Assembly (NCBI GenBank): GCA_020847175.1
Contig: JADLCM010000052.1
Coordinates: 81,014 to 116,519, forward strand
Length of the DNA stretch: 35,506 nucleotides
Source of the DNA: Phycisphaerales bacterium
Lineage (GTDB): Bacteria; Planctomycetota; Phycisphaerae; Phycisphaerales; UBA1924
Direction of reading: 5' to 3'
Below the pieces are notes generated by a model that was not told where the DNA came from, did not search any database, and saw nothing but the letters and a program-made list of their open reading frames with translations. The stretch's first letter is position 1. Each line of letters begins with the position of its first letter. A program made the position numbers and the translations under genes. Of this stretch, positions 24,326 to 32,041 are shown piece by piece.

Positions 24326-25267
24326 TCACCCATCAAAGTCGAGGCCAAAATCGAGGCTGACGGCGTGGTGGGTCAGATCGCCGGTGCTGATGCGATCGAC
24401 CCCGGTGCGGGCGATCGTGCCGATGGAGTCCAGCGTCACCCCGCCGCTGGCTTCGAGAAGGACCCGGGGGGCCAGCCTGTCTCGCAGCGCCACGCACCGG
24501 GCGAGTGAGCCCGGGTCCATGTTGTCGAGCAGGACGATGTCGATCTCTCCCGCGGCATGCGTGAGCACTTGGCGCAGGCCGTCGGGCGAGTCAACTTCCA
24601 CCTCGATGAAGCGGAGCCGATCGCCGTGGGCGGCCCTCGCGCGCCGGGCGAGATCGCGCGTCCAAGCGCCGAGCGAACCGCGGGGCACCGGGGCGATGTG
24701 ATTGTCCTTGATGAGCAGGGCATCGGAGAGATTCAATCGGTGCAAGAAGCCCCCCCCGCAGCGCACGGCGTACTTCTCAAGCCGGCGGAGGCCCGGGGTG
24801 GTCTTCCGGGTGTCGAAGATTCGGGCCTGGGTCGCGCGCGGCAGGGCCTGGACGTACGCGCGCGTTCTCGTGCTGACGCCGCTGAGCCGCGAGATCAGAT
24901 TGAGTGCGAGCCGCTCCAGGGCGAGGACCCGGCGCGCGGGGCCTTCGAGACGGACCACGGGCTGCCCGGGTTCAACGGCGTCGCCGTCGCGGGCGAGCGG
25001 GGCGACGCGGCAGCCGGGGGTGAGCAGGTCCGCGGCGTCGCGCAGCGCATCCACGCCGCACAACACGCCGGGGGTGCGCCGGCACGCGATCACGCCCCGG
25101 GCGCGTGCATCCGGAGGGACGCCGGCCTCGCTGGTCACGTCGCCCTCGGGCACATCTTCGTCATACGCGAGGGTGAGCAACCGGCGCACCAGCGTTCGCC
25201 CCGGCTCTTCACGGCAGAGCGCGTGGTACAGGTCCGGGATGCAGAGGGCGTTGAGGTCAGCGGCCAT
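24326..25267 (-). CDS. nadC: Nicotinate-nucleotide pyrophosphorylase (quinolinate phosphoribosyltransferase)
   Basis: NadC makes nicotinate mononucleotide from quinolinate and PRPP in NAD synthesis. The 313-residue protein has EDVPEGDVTS near the N terminus, ALNLISRLSGVSTRTRAYV, the substrate-binding DTRKTTPGLRRLEKYAVRCGGGFLHRLNLSDALLIKDNHI, FIEVEVDS, DIVLLDNM and LLEASGGVTLDSI...GVDRISTGDLTH, a complete set of family motifs. ATG 25267 is preceded by CTCTACGCT and 5 nt, and by no Shine-Dalgarno, so the gene is probably leaderless. It is divergent from fabI. Confidence 0.96.
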   Translation of the reverse strand: MAADLNALCIPDLYHALCREEPGRTLVRRLLTLAYDEDVPEGDVTSEAGVPPDARARGVIACRRTPGVLCGVDALRDAADLLTPGCRVAPLARDGDAVEPGQPVVRLEGPARRVLALERLALNLISRLSGVSTRTRAYVQALPRATQARIFDTRKTTPGLRRLEKYAVRCGGGFLHRLNLSDALLIKDNHIAPVPRGSLGAWTRDLARRARAAHGDRLRFIEVEVDSPDGLRQVLTHAAGEIDIVLLDNMDPGSLARCVALRDRLAPRVLLEASGGVTLDSIGTIARTGVDRISTGDLTHHAVSLDFGLDFDG

Positions 25268-25272
25268 GCCCT

Positions 25273-25278
25273 AGCGTA
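25273..25278 (-). promoter_or_regulatory. -10-like element of leaderless nadC
   Basis: Minus-strand CTCTACGCT is followed by 5 nt and ATG 25267. It is the same octamer core as upstream of GTG 9988 and GTG 10793. Confidence 0.55.
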
Positions 25279-25306
25279 GAGTGGGGCAGGGGCGTAGCGA
25301 ACGGGG

Positions 25307-25312
25307 TAGAGT
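25307..25312 (+). promoter_or_regulatory. Possible -10 of fabI
   Basis: TAGAGT about 56 nt before ATG 25369 would give a normal 5' leader. No clear -35 is seen. Confidence 0.3.
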
Positions 25313-25368
25313 CCTGTGCATTCAAGCCCGCGCGGGCTCCCGACAGGACCAGAAAGGCGGGATGGCGG

Positions 25369-26154
25369 ATGGGGATTCTGGAAGGCAAGACCGGGCTGGT
25401 GGTGGGCATCGCCAACGACCGCTCGTACGCGTGGCACATCGCGAAGGCGATCCTGGCGCAGGGCGGCAGGTGCGCCTTCACGCACCTGCCGGGGGAGAAG
25501 AACGAGCGGCGCACCGCAAAGGCCGTGGAAGCGCTGGGCATCACCAACCCGTGGCTGGTGCCGATGGACGCGGCGAGTGACGGCGATATCGACAGCGCCT
25601 TCGCGAGGTACGCGGAGTCGTTCGATGTCATGCACTTCCTGGTTCACTCGATCGCCTTCGCGGACCGCGAGTGGCTGGCGTCCGGCAAGTTCGTGCAGAC
25701 GCCTCGTGCATCGTACCTGTCCGCCATTGACATTTCGGCCTACACGCTGGTGGCGATGGCCGCGCGGGCACGGTCGATCATGGCGCGCTCGGGGGGTGGC
25801 TGCATCCTGGCGATGAGTTACTACGGGGCGGAGAAGGTTGTGCCGGGGTACAACGTGATGGGCGTCGCGAAAGCGGCGCTCGAATGCACGGCGCGGTACC
25901 TGGCCTGGGAGCTCGGGCCGGACAGGATCCGGGTGAACACGATCTCGGGCGGGTACCTGCGGACACTCGCCTCTTCGGCGGTGGGCGGCGCCGAGTCGAT
26001 CAGCGAAGCGAACAAGGAACGGGCGCCGCTGCGCCGGAACGTGGAGGGCTCCGACGTGGGCGGGACTGCCGCGTTTCTGGTCTCCGACCTCGCGGCGGGG
26101 CTGACCGCGGAGAACATCTACGTCGATTGCGGAGTGAACGCCGTCGGGGTGTGA
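25369..26154 (+). CDS. fabI: Enoyl-ACP reductase (NADH)
   Basis: FabI catalyses the last step of each fatty acid elongation cycle. The 261-residue SDR-type protein has the FabI nucleotide-binding start GLVVGIANDRSYAWHIAKAI, then HFLVHSIAFADR and LAMSYYGAEKVVPGYNVMGVAKAALE with active-site Tyr151, Tyr161 and Lys168 in the FabI-specific spacing, then RVNTISGGYLRTLA and the C-terminal GLTAENIYVDCG. ATG 25369 is the conserved start, with AGAAAGG some 17 nt upstream; a second ATG at 25362 is out of frame. The gene stands alone on this strand before psuG. Confidence 0.96.
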   Translation: MGILEGKTGLVVGIANDRSYAWHIAKAILAQGGRCAFTHLPGEKNERRTAKAVEALGITNPWLVPMDAASDGDIDSAFARYAESFDVMHFLVHSIAFADREWLASGKFVQTPRASYLSAIDISAYTLVAMAARARSIMARSGGGCILAMSYYGAEKVVPGYNVMGVAKAALECTARYLAWELGPDRIRVNTISGGYLRTLASSAVGGAESISEANKERAPLRRNVEGSDVGGTAAFLVSDLAAGLTAENIYVDCGVNAVGV

Positions 26155-26204
26155 GGTGGCCGCGCGCGGATCACGGGATGCGCGCATGCGCCCGCGAGCG
26201 CCCG

Positions 26205-26210
26205 TAAACT
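26205..26210 (+). promoter_or_regulatory. -10-like element of leaderless psuG
   Basis: TAAACT is followed by 5 nt and GTG 26216. Confidence 0.5.
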
Positions 26211-26215
26211 CACCC

Positions 26216-27130
26216 GTGAATCTCACCTCACGAGCCCGGCCCGACCCGCGAGACTTCGTGGCGCTTGAAACCACGCTGCTCGTGCACGGGGTTCCTCCCG
26301 GCCGGGGCGCGCCCCTGGCGGATGAACTCCGGGCCATCATCGAGCGTGAAGGAGCGCGGGCGGCCGTCGTGGGGGTTGTTCACGGCAACCCCATTGTGGG
26401 GCTCGATGAGGCCGAGCTCCGGCTCCTGCTCAGCGCATCGAAAGTGCCCAAGGCCAACACCGCTAATCTCGGTGTTCTGGTGCATCGGGCCTCGCACGCC
26501 GCGACGACCGTCAGCACCACGATGGAACTGGCCGCTGGGTCCGGCGTCCGCGTGTTCGCCACGGGCGGCATCGGGGGCGTTCACAAGGGATATGGTGCCA
26601 GGCTGGATGTTTCTGCGGACCTCATGGCCCTGGCGCGGTTTCCCGTCGCCGTGGTCGCCAGCGGCGTCAAGAACCTTCTCGACGTGGAGAGCACCCGCGA
26701 GGCCCTCGAAACCCTGGGAGTGCCTGTCGTGGGGTACCGCGCGGATCGGTTCCCCGCCTTCTATCGGTGTGCAAGCGCGGCGGGCCTCGATGCACGATTC
26801 GACGAGGTTGACGACCTTGGTGCATTCGTCGCGGACGAACTCCGGCGTACCCGCCGGGGCGTGCTCGTGTGCAACCCCATCCCGGAGGCCGACGAGATCG
26901 GCGAGCAGGATTGGGATCGCTGGCTCCGAGAAGCGGAACGGGGCCTGAACGCGGCGGGGCGCGATGTCACGCCCCAGATTCTGGCGCGTCTGCACGACGT
27001 TTCAGGGGGCGCGACGCTCCGCGCCAACCTCGCCCTCGTACGCTCCAATGCCGGACTGGCGGCACGCCTGTGCGTGGCCATGAGACGGCATGAGTCCGGC
27101 GGCAGTTCGACGCCGGCAGACGGCGCGTGA
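26216..27130 (+). CDS. psuG: Pseudouridine-5'-phosphate glycosidase
   Basis: PsuG reversibly splits pseudouridine 5'-phosphate into uracil and ribose 5-phosphate. The 304-residue protein has VALETTLLVHGVP with the conserved Glu, the TTVSTTMELAAGSGVRVFATGGIGGVHKG core, LDVSADLMALARFPVAVVASGVKNLLD with the catalytic-site Lys, GVPVVGYRADRFPAFY and a C-terminal VCNPIPEADEI. The usual SRRDL-like segment is replaced by VPKANTANLG, a divergence worth noting. No kinase partner (PsuK) is adjacent. Start GTG 26216 is set by the TAAACT hexamer 5 nt upstream. Confidence 0.92.
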   Translation: MNLTSRARPDPRDFVALETTLLVHGVPPGRGAPLADELRAIIEREGARAAVVGVVHGNPIVGLDEAELRLLLSASKVPKANTANLGVLVHRASHAATTVSTTMELAAGSGVRVFATGGIGGVHKGYGARLDVSADLMALARFPVAVVASGVKNLLDVESTREALETLGVPVVGYRADRFPAFYRCASAAGLDARFDEVDDLGAFVADELRRTRRGVLVCNPIPEADEIGEQDWDRWLREAERGLNAAGRDVTPQILARLHDVSGGATLRANLALVRSNAGLAARLCVAMRRHESGGSSTPADGA

Positions 27131-27143
27131 CCGAGGAGTCGGC

Positions 27144-27584
27144 ATGAGTGTGCTTCTCAAGGGTGAGCAGGGCGAGATGCTCATCAACAACCACGGCTGG
27201 GCGGCCCTCCTGCGGCTCGCGTGGGATTATGGCTGGCGGCCCCGCGGCACACTCCCGCCGAGGCACTGGGTCACGCAGAGTCTGCGTGACCGGGCCCGCG
27301 ACTGGCCCAGCGCCGATTACGTCACAGGCCGCGGCCAGCGGGTTACGCCGATCGATGCGACGCTGCTCGGTGATGCCCTCGCAGCAGTCTTCGATGACCT
27401 CTCCAACGACGATGTGCCCCCGGATGACTCGGTGCAGCCCTTCGTGATGCCCGGGTTCCCCGGGTTGGGGTATGTTTCCGAGGGAAGGCGTCTGCACTCG
27501 TTCCAGATGTTCGGCGGAAGCAACAAAGCGGGGTACCGAGCATTCGTGCGGTTCTGCCGCGCAGGGCCGTTCGAGATTTGGTAG
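27144..27584 (+). CDS. Small protein of unknown function
   Basis: The 146-residue protein starts at ATG 27144, preceded by GAGGAG at a good distance, 13 nt after the psuG stop, so it is probably co-transcribed. It has no signal peptide or membrane span. Features are an N-terminal helix with NNHGWAALLRLAWDYGWRPRGTLPP, a central VTPIDATLLGDALAAVFDDL helix and an aromatic-rich C terminus (FQMFGGSNKAGYRAFVRFCRAGPFEIW). I do not recognise a family. Confidence 0.65.
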   Translation: MSVLLKGEQGEMLINNHGWAALLRLAWDYGWRPRGTLPPRHWVTQSLRDRARDWPSADYVTGRGQRVTPIDATLLGDALAAVFDDLSNDDVPPDDSVQPFVMPGFPGLGYVSEGRRLHSFQMFGGSNKAGYRAFVRFCRAGPFEIW

Positions 27585-27926
27585 TGCCGATCCGAGATGT
27601 GTCGCCTTGGAGGATCGGGGCTTTGCGTGGGTGTGAATCTGGGCAAGATCACGGATGATCCCGCCTTGATCGCGGAATGACTCCCGCTTACACGGACCTC
27701 GGCCTACACGCAAGTTTAGCGCGGCGGCCCTGCGTTTGATTGGAGGCCGGCTCGAGAGGGAGTACGATTGGGCAGGAGAAGACGTCGCGACGGCGTCCGG
27801 GTGGCGGGTCTCGATGGACCGCCCGGCCGTCAGCCCGTATGTCTGAGGGGCGCTGAGGCTCGCGTCCGGGCCCTGCGGTCGGGGTGTCAGTTCAGTGCGC
27901 ACGGGGTCGTGCGAGAAGGAGCAGAG
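27585..27926 (+). other. 342-nt intergenic region upstream of the dockerin cluster
   Basis: No ORF here looks coding. A promoter-like pair lies at 27740-27745 (TTGGAG) and 27763-27768 (TACGAT) with a 17-nt spacer. The remaining 158-nt leader ends in AGAAGGAG 5 nt before ATG 27927. A weak stem near 27802-27822 (GGCGGGTC / GACCGCC) has no T tract. Confidence 0.4.
27740..27768 (+). promoter_or_regulatory. Possible promoter of the first dockerin protein gene
   Basis: TTGGAG and TACGAT are separated by 17 nt, about 158 nt before the start codon. Confidence 0.4.
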
Positions 27927-30047
27927 ATGAATCGCATGGTGAAGGCGGCGGGGATTGCGGCGCTGGCGGGGCTGAGCGCGAGCGCGTATGCCCAGGACAG
28001 CACCGGCGTGGGTGGCGTCTCCGACGCGCTGTATCCGTACAACCTCGCGCACCAGCGCGTGTCGTACGTGCTCGATCTGTCGGGCACCACCACATCGTGG
28101 GAGAACATCTTCGGCGTGGGGCCGCTGGTGAAGTCTGCGAAGACCAACGTGAACTTCGCCAACAACCTGCTGAGCGGCAACGGGATCAGCCAGACCAACC
28201 TCACCGGCGTCGACGCCTTCAGCCCCGAATACAGCCTGTGGGTCGCGACCCCCGGAGCGGGCGTTCACCCCACCAACAACACCGCGGGTGAGCCGGTGCT
28301 TCCGCCGAGCGGCACGACCCAGTTCGCGGCGATCATGACTGACTTCGACCAGCGCTACAACGGCGTGACGACGACGATCGTCAACTACAACCCCGCGGAC
28401 CCCGCCCGTCTCTTCGTGACCCGCATCAACGCGGCGGTCAACGGCACGGTCGAGACCGCGGACGATTCGCAGTTCGGCGTCGGCGCCGTGGACGCCGCGG
28501 GCTATTCGTACTTCCGGGCGGATGCCTCGGGCTCCACGGCGGGCAACAACGTGACGGGGAACAACCTGTTCCGCGTCGCGGCACAACTCCGCAACCCCGC
28601 GCAGCTCAACCACATTTCCGCGACGCCTGCGGAGCAGGACGCGGCGGCGTTCCAGGCGCTGCTGGTCGGGTCGGGCACGACGCACAACACGCCGAGCTGC
28701 CTTCCGAGCGACCGCGCGGGCAACCCCGTGATCGCGGGCTCCAATTTCGCGGTCCAGTATGTCCGCGGCGTCAACACGCTCACTTCGGACAGCAGCCACA
28801 TCTCCGGCACGACCGCCACCGACCAGCGCGGCAGCGTCTCGTACAGCCCTGCGCGGTTCGTGACCAACAGCGTCGGCACGCTCGCGATTCTCGGCGTGGG
28901 CGCCAGCGCCACCACCGACTCGATCATCATGTTTGACGTGGACGCGAGCGGCAATGTGCTCCGCAAGAACGTGTTCACCAAGCCCGCGTCCGTCTCTGAC
29001 CCCACCGATGCCTACACGCCGCCTCTCGGCAACGGGCCTTTCGACCACTACCGCAGCCAGGTCGCCTTCCGAGGCGGCAACGGCCAGGTGGCCGTGGGCT
29101 ACAACCCCTTCGGCGGGTTCGGCGTGGTCGCCGCGGTGACGTATGACGGCGGCGTCGGTTCCACCGATCCGTACCAGAGCGTCCTCGTGGGGCACTTCGA
29201 CCCTGCGGACCCCGCAGGCACGATCACCTGGCGCCTCGCGGGCTGGGTTGATATCGGGACCAATCTCGGGAAGCCCATCAAGAGCGGCCCCGGAGCGCTC
29301 GGCGGCACCGTCATCGGCACGCAGGTTCCTCTCTCGACCGTGACGGGCGGATCGGTGCTGGGGCCGTCCATCTCGGCCCCGGCGATCGACGCGGCGGGCA
29401 ACATCTGGTTCCTCGCGGCGGCGGAGCAATACAAGGTGGACGACATGGGCGTCCCCTTCTCCGATTTTGACACGATCCTTGTCCGCGCCGTGTACGACGC
29501 GACCACCGGCGGGTACGAGCTCGAGCGCGTGCTGGAGCCGGGGTTCACCCGCATCGGCAACAACTCGGGCACGCGCTACACGCTGTCGTTCCTTGGTATC
29601 GCCGACAGCAACTCGATTGACTCCGACACGCTCTTCTCCAACGGCCTGAACCAGTCGGCCTGGAACAACATGGACACGGCGGACCTCGATGGACAGCAGG
29701 ACCCGCGCTCTTTGGGCGGGCTGGTGCTGAGCGCCGAGATCACCTACGAGACGGGCGAGGAGTACCAGTGCCTCTTCTATGTCGGCAACATCACGCCGGG
29801 GCCGGACAACACCTGCCCCGCGGACCTCACCGGCAGCAGCGACCCGAACGATCCGACCTACGGCGTGCCCGACGGCGATGCCGACGCGGATGACTTCTTC
29901 TACTACCTTGACCTCTTCGTCGCCAACAACGGCGACCTCACCGGCAGCAGCGACCCCAACGATCCGACCTACGGACAGCCCGACGGGGACAGCGATGCCG
30001 ACGACTTCTTCTACTACCTCGATCTGTTCGTGGGGCCCTGCCTCTGA
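27927..30047 (+). CDS. Secreted protein with two C-terminal GC-type dockerin modules
   Basis: The 706-residue protein has a signal peptide (MNRMVKAAGIAALAGLSASAYA, cleavage before QDS). Residues 23-630 form a long beta-rich, Asn/Thr/Ser/Gly-rich region with no family I recognise; scattered segments such as SAPAIDAAGNIWFLAAAEQYKVDDMG look like propeller or lectin strands. The C terminus carries a Cys (TCPADL) and then two 37-40-residue modules DLTGSSDPNDPTYG.PDGD.DADDFFYYLDLFV, ending in GPCL. The modules look like EF-hand loops of dockerin type with a fixed SSDPNDPTYG insertion. The role is unknown; cell-surface or matrix attachment is inferred. ATG 27927 has AGAAGGAG 5 nt upstream. Confidence 0.82.
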   Translation: MNRMVKAAGIAALAGLSASAYAQDSTGVGGVSDALYPYNLAHQRVSYVLDLSGTTTSWENIFGVGPLVKSAKTNVNFANNLLSGNGISQTNLTGVDAFSPEYSLWVATPGAGVHPTNNTAGEPVLPPSGTTQFAAIMTDFDQRYNGVTTTIVNYNPADPARLFVTRINAAVNGTVETADDSQFGVGAVDAAGYSYFRADASGSTAGNNVTGNNLFRVAAQLRNPAQLNHISATPAEQDAAAFQALLVGSGTTHNTPSCLPSDRAGNPVIAGSNFAVQYVRGVNTLTSDSSHISGTTATDQRGSVSYSPARFVTNSVGTLAILGVGASATTDSIIMFDVDASGNVLRKNVFTKPASVSDPTDAYTPPLGNGPFDHYRSQVAFRGGNGQVAVGYNPFGGFGVVAAVTYDGGVGSTDPYQSVLVGHFDPADPAGTITWRLAGWVDIGTNLGKPIKSGPGALGGTVIGTQVPLSTVTGGSVLGPSISAPAIDAAGNIWFLAAAEQYKVDDMGVPFSDFDTILVRAVYDATTGGYELERVLEPGFTRIGNNSGTRYTLSFLGIADSNSIDSDTLFSNGLNQSAWNNMDTADLDGQQDPRSLGGLVLSAEITYETGEEYQCLFYVGNITPGPDNTCPADLTGSSDPNDPTYGVPDGDADADDFFYYLDLFVANNGDLTGSSDPNDPTYGQPDGDSDADDFFYYLDLFVGPCL
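29823..30044 (+). repeat. Two dockerin-like modules of first protein
   Basis: Two tandem copies of the DLTGSSDPNDP...DADDFFYYLDLFV module, flanked by Cys in TCPADL and GPCL. Part of the DNA (29858-29901, 44 nt) is identical to 33265-33308 in the third protein. Confidence 0.85.
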
Positions 30048-30208
30048 TTGAACAGAATTCTGCGGACGAGATGAAACCTGCGGTTCGTTCTCGCGTAGAA
30101 CGAAGGCACTGAGAGCGGTTTCATCGATCAGGACAACAGCCCGGGGGGGCCGTTTCCCCCCCGGGCTGGTTCTTTTTTGATGCCGCACAGTCCAAAGGAG
30201 TGGTGCCG
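30048..30208 (+). promoter_or_regulatory. Structured leader before the second dockerin gene (putative attenuator)
   Basis: The 161-nt gap holds, in order: a palindrome CAGAATTCTG (30053-30062); a nested hairpin whose outer arms GATGAAACC (30070-30078) and GGTTTCATC (30117-30125) pair perfectly over 9 bp and enclose an 8-bp hairpin (TTCGTTCT 30084-30091 with AGAACGAA 30097-30104); an intrinsic terminator (30137-30179); then AAAGGAG and the start codon. Only about 30 nt separate the T tract from the ATG, which leaves no room for a promoter after the terminator. Confidence 0.6.
30137..30179 (+). terminator. Intrinsic terminator/attenuator hairpin before the second dockerin gene
   Basis: A 13-bp perfect stem (CAGCCCGGGGGGG at 30137-30149 with CCCCCCCGGGCTG at 30156-30168), loop CCGTTT, followed by TTCTTTTTT. 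Confidence 0.85.
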
Positions 30209-31654
30209 ATGATGAGACCAACCGCGATGGTGATGGGACTTGCAGGGTTCGCGCTGGGTGCCGGAGCGCAGGTGGCGACGCTCGAGAGCGACGCCATCAA
30301 CCCGAAGGAGGCGTTCGCCCACAACGTGCATGTGAACCTCGCGCCGGGCGTTGCAGGGCGCACAGTGCGCGGCAGCGGGCGCGAGATCATCAACGCCTTC
30401 GACACGCGCTTCAGCGGCTACATCGACAGCGGGACCGGGCAGCCGTTCACCGACGGCCAGAAGACCAACTACGCCCACGTGAACGGGGCCAATTACAGCA
30501 CGGTCGCGACGGGCAGCGGGTACTACTGGCGCATCCACAATGCGTCGGGCCCCGGGCAGGACGCGACCGGAAGCCTGCGCTTCGACTTCGTCGACGACAA
30601 CGGCACGCCCACCAACCCCAACGACGACGTGACCACCAACGCCATCACGGACTGCGTGTTCGACGATTACGCGTTCGAGCCGGGCATTGCCGCCCGGTAC
30701 GGCCCCGGCGAACTTGCCACGGTCACACAGGTCCGCACGACCTGGCGCATCGGCTTCACCGCGCCGGAGGACGTGAACAACACGCCTTCCAACCCGAACG
30801 ACGACCTCTTCACCCGCACCCACACGCTCCTCATGAACTTCTGGGAGGTGGACGATAACGGCACACCCACCAACCCCAACGACGATTTTCCGGCGTTTGT
30901 TTCCGGGTTCACGGCGAACTTTTCGGCGAGCGTTGCCGCCGCCGGCGTTCTTCAGGGCCTGACCATCAACGGCTTCTCGGGCTCGACGATCCCGACCGGG
31001 GGCATCGTGAGCTACGACTGGGCTAACAACCAGGCCGCGTTCGGGCGGCTGGGATCGGACAGCGGCATCGGCATCCCGGCGCTCGGAGGAGACGACCTGG
31101 GCGACGGCAACGCCCAGGGGCAGGACGGCATCGCGGTGCCGAACTACGACCTCATCTACCGCACCGGGGGCGAGATCAACACCTACGACAGCGGCGCGTG
31201 GGCGTGGGCGCCCACCGCGACCGCCAGCCTCATCGACCCGGGGGCGGACGGCAACGCCAGCGACACGACCTACACCGACATCCTCCTCACGGGGAACACC
31301 GTGAACTGGTCGCTCGGCGTCGCGGCCGACAGCGCCGGCAACCCCGGCTCGGACCGCGTCGATTACCCGGGCCAGTTCCACCTCGTGCTCCAGGTCGATG
31401 CGCCCGAGGGGTGCGCCGCGGACCTGACCGGCAGCAGTGATCCGAATGATCCGACCTACGGCGCGCCCGACGGTGACCAGGACGCGGACGACTTCTTCTT
31501 CTACCTCGATCAGTTCGTGGCCAACAACCTCGCCGCCGCCGACCTGACCGGCAGCAGCGACCCGAACGACCCGTCGTACGGCGTGCCCAACGGCATCATC
31601 GACGCGGATGACTTCTTCGTCTACCTCGACCTCTTCGTGCAGCCCTGCCCGTGA
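30209..31654 (+). CDS. Secreted protein with NGTPTNPNDD repeats and two GC-type dockerin modules
   Basis: The 481-residue protein starts with MMRPTAMVMGLAGFALGAGAQ, a short signal peptide. The body (about 25-400) is a beta-rich Asn/Asp/Thr-rich domain carrying three copies of the acidic motif DDNGTPTNPNDD or near variants, each joining predicted strands (FDFVDDNG...; VNNTPSNPNDDLF; VDDNG...DDFPAF). It shares the DGNASDTTYTDI segment and repeat layout with the next gene, so the two are tandem paralogues. The C terminus has GCAADLTGSS and two dockerin-like modules ending QPCP. Start ATG 30209 has AAAGGAG 8 nt upstream; ATG 30212 is equally possible. The function is unknown. Confidence 0.82.
   Translation: MMRPTAMVMGLAGFALGAGAQVATLESDAINPKEAFAHNVHVNLAPGVAGRTVRGSGREIINAFDTRFSGYIDSGTGQPFTDGQKTNYAHVNGANYSTVATGSGYYWRIHNASGPGQDATGSLRFDFVDDNGTPTNPNDDVTTNAITDCVFDDYAFEPGIAARYGPGELATVTQVRTTWRIGFTAPEDVNNTPSNPNDDLFTRTHTLLMNFWEVDDNGTPTNPNDDFPAFVSGFTANFSASVAAAGVLQGLTINGFSGSTIPTGGIVSYDWANNQAAFGRLGSDSGIGIPALGGDDLGDGNAQGQDGIAVPNYDLIYRTGGEINTYDSGAWAWAPTATASLIDPGADGNASDTTYTDILLTGNTVNWSLGVAADSAGNPGSDRVDYPGQFHLVLQVDAPEGCAADLTGSSDPNDPTYGAPDGDQDADDFFFYLDQFVANNLAAADLTGSSDPNDPSYGVPNGIIDADDFFVYLDLFVQPCP
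30593..30886 (+). repeat. Three DNGTPTNPNDD motif copies
   Basis: Copies lie at 30593-30628 (DDNGTPTNPNDD), 30776-30805 (NNTPSNPNDD) and 30851-30886 (DDNGTPTNPNDD). The acidic Asn/Asp pattern could bind calcium. Confidence 0.75.
31421..31651 (+). repeat. Two dockerin-like modules of second protein
   Basis: Two modules joined by VANNLAAA; the second carries VPNGIIDADDFFVYLDLF. A Cys lies before the pair (EGCAADL) and another near the end (QPCP). Confidence 0.85.
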
Positions 31655-32041
31655 CACCGGGGTCACGGGCCGTCGCGGCGGCGCGGGCGCGTGACTGAGT
31701 TTCCACTCTCGTGCGGCGGGTGAAGACCCGCCGCGCGAGTTCGAAGAGGGCGAATCGACGCGTGCGCGCGGGGGCGCGCGCGTTCGGGTCGCACAGCGCA
31801 GCGGGATGGGGTCGGGCTTGGCGCGTTCGCGCCGCGGTTGCGGTGCGCGCGGGGTGCGGTGCGCGTGGAGTGAAGTCGGCCGTGAGCAGGAGACGGATTC
31901 ATGATGCGCATCGGAACCTTCGCCGGCTCGCGGCGTATGCCCACGGTCAACGAGTTCACATGCCCGGGGGGGCGTGTTCCCCCGGGCTTTTGTTTTTGTG
32001 TCGCGCCGCGGACCGCGGCGCCAATCGAGAGGAGCAAAGCG
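31655..32041 (+). other. 387-nt intergenic leader with hairpins
   Basis: No gene is convincing; an ATG at 31901 opens in frame with the next gene but precedes a terminator. Hairpins: GCCCGTGAC/GTCACGGGC at 31647-31670, whose left arm includes the stop codon; a 14-bp stem at 31708-31721/31726-31739 with a GAAG loop; a GC-rich stem near 31760-31785; and the terminator at 31962-32000. Confidence 0.55.
31962..32000 (+). terminator. Intrinsic terminator/attenuator hairpin before the third dockerin gene
   Basis: GCCCGGGGG (31962-31970) pairs with CCCCCGGGC (31979-31987) over 9 bp, followed by TTTTGTTTTTGTG. It ends about 40 nt before ATG 32042, as in the preceding gene. Confidence 0.82.

Noticed and set aside
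26967..30221. A 1084-codon open frame on the minus strand opposite psuG, the 27144 gene and the first dockerin gene
   Set aside because: It is antisense to well-supported genes (signal peptide, dockerin modules, PsuG motifs), has an Arg/His/Val-rich composition with no domain, and such long shadow frames are expected in GC-rich DNA.
31708..31739. The 14-bp GAAG-loop hairpin as an intrinsic terminator
   Set aside because: There is no T tract after it; it may be an RNA structure but not a classical terminator.
31901..32041. An in-frame N-terminal extension of the third dockerin protein from ATG 31901
   Set aside because: It crosses the intrinsic terminator, and the signal peptide and Shine-Dalgarno support ATG 32042.
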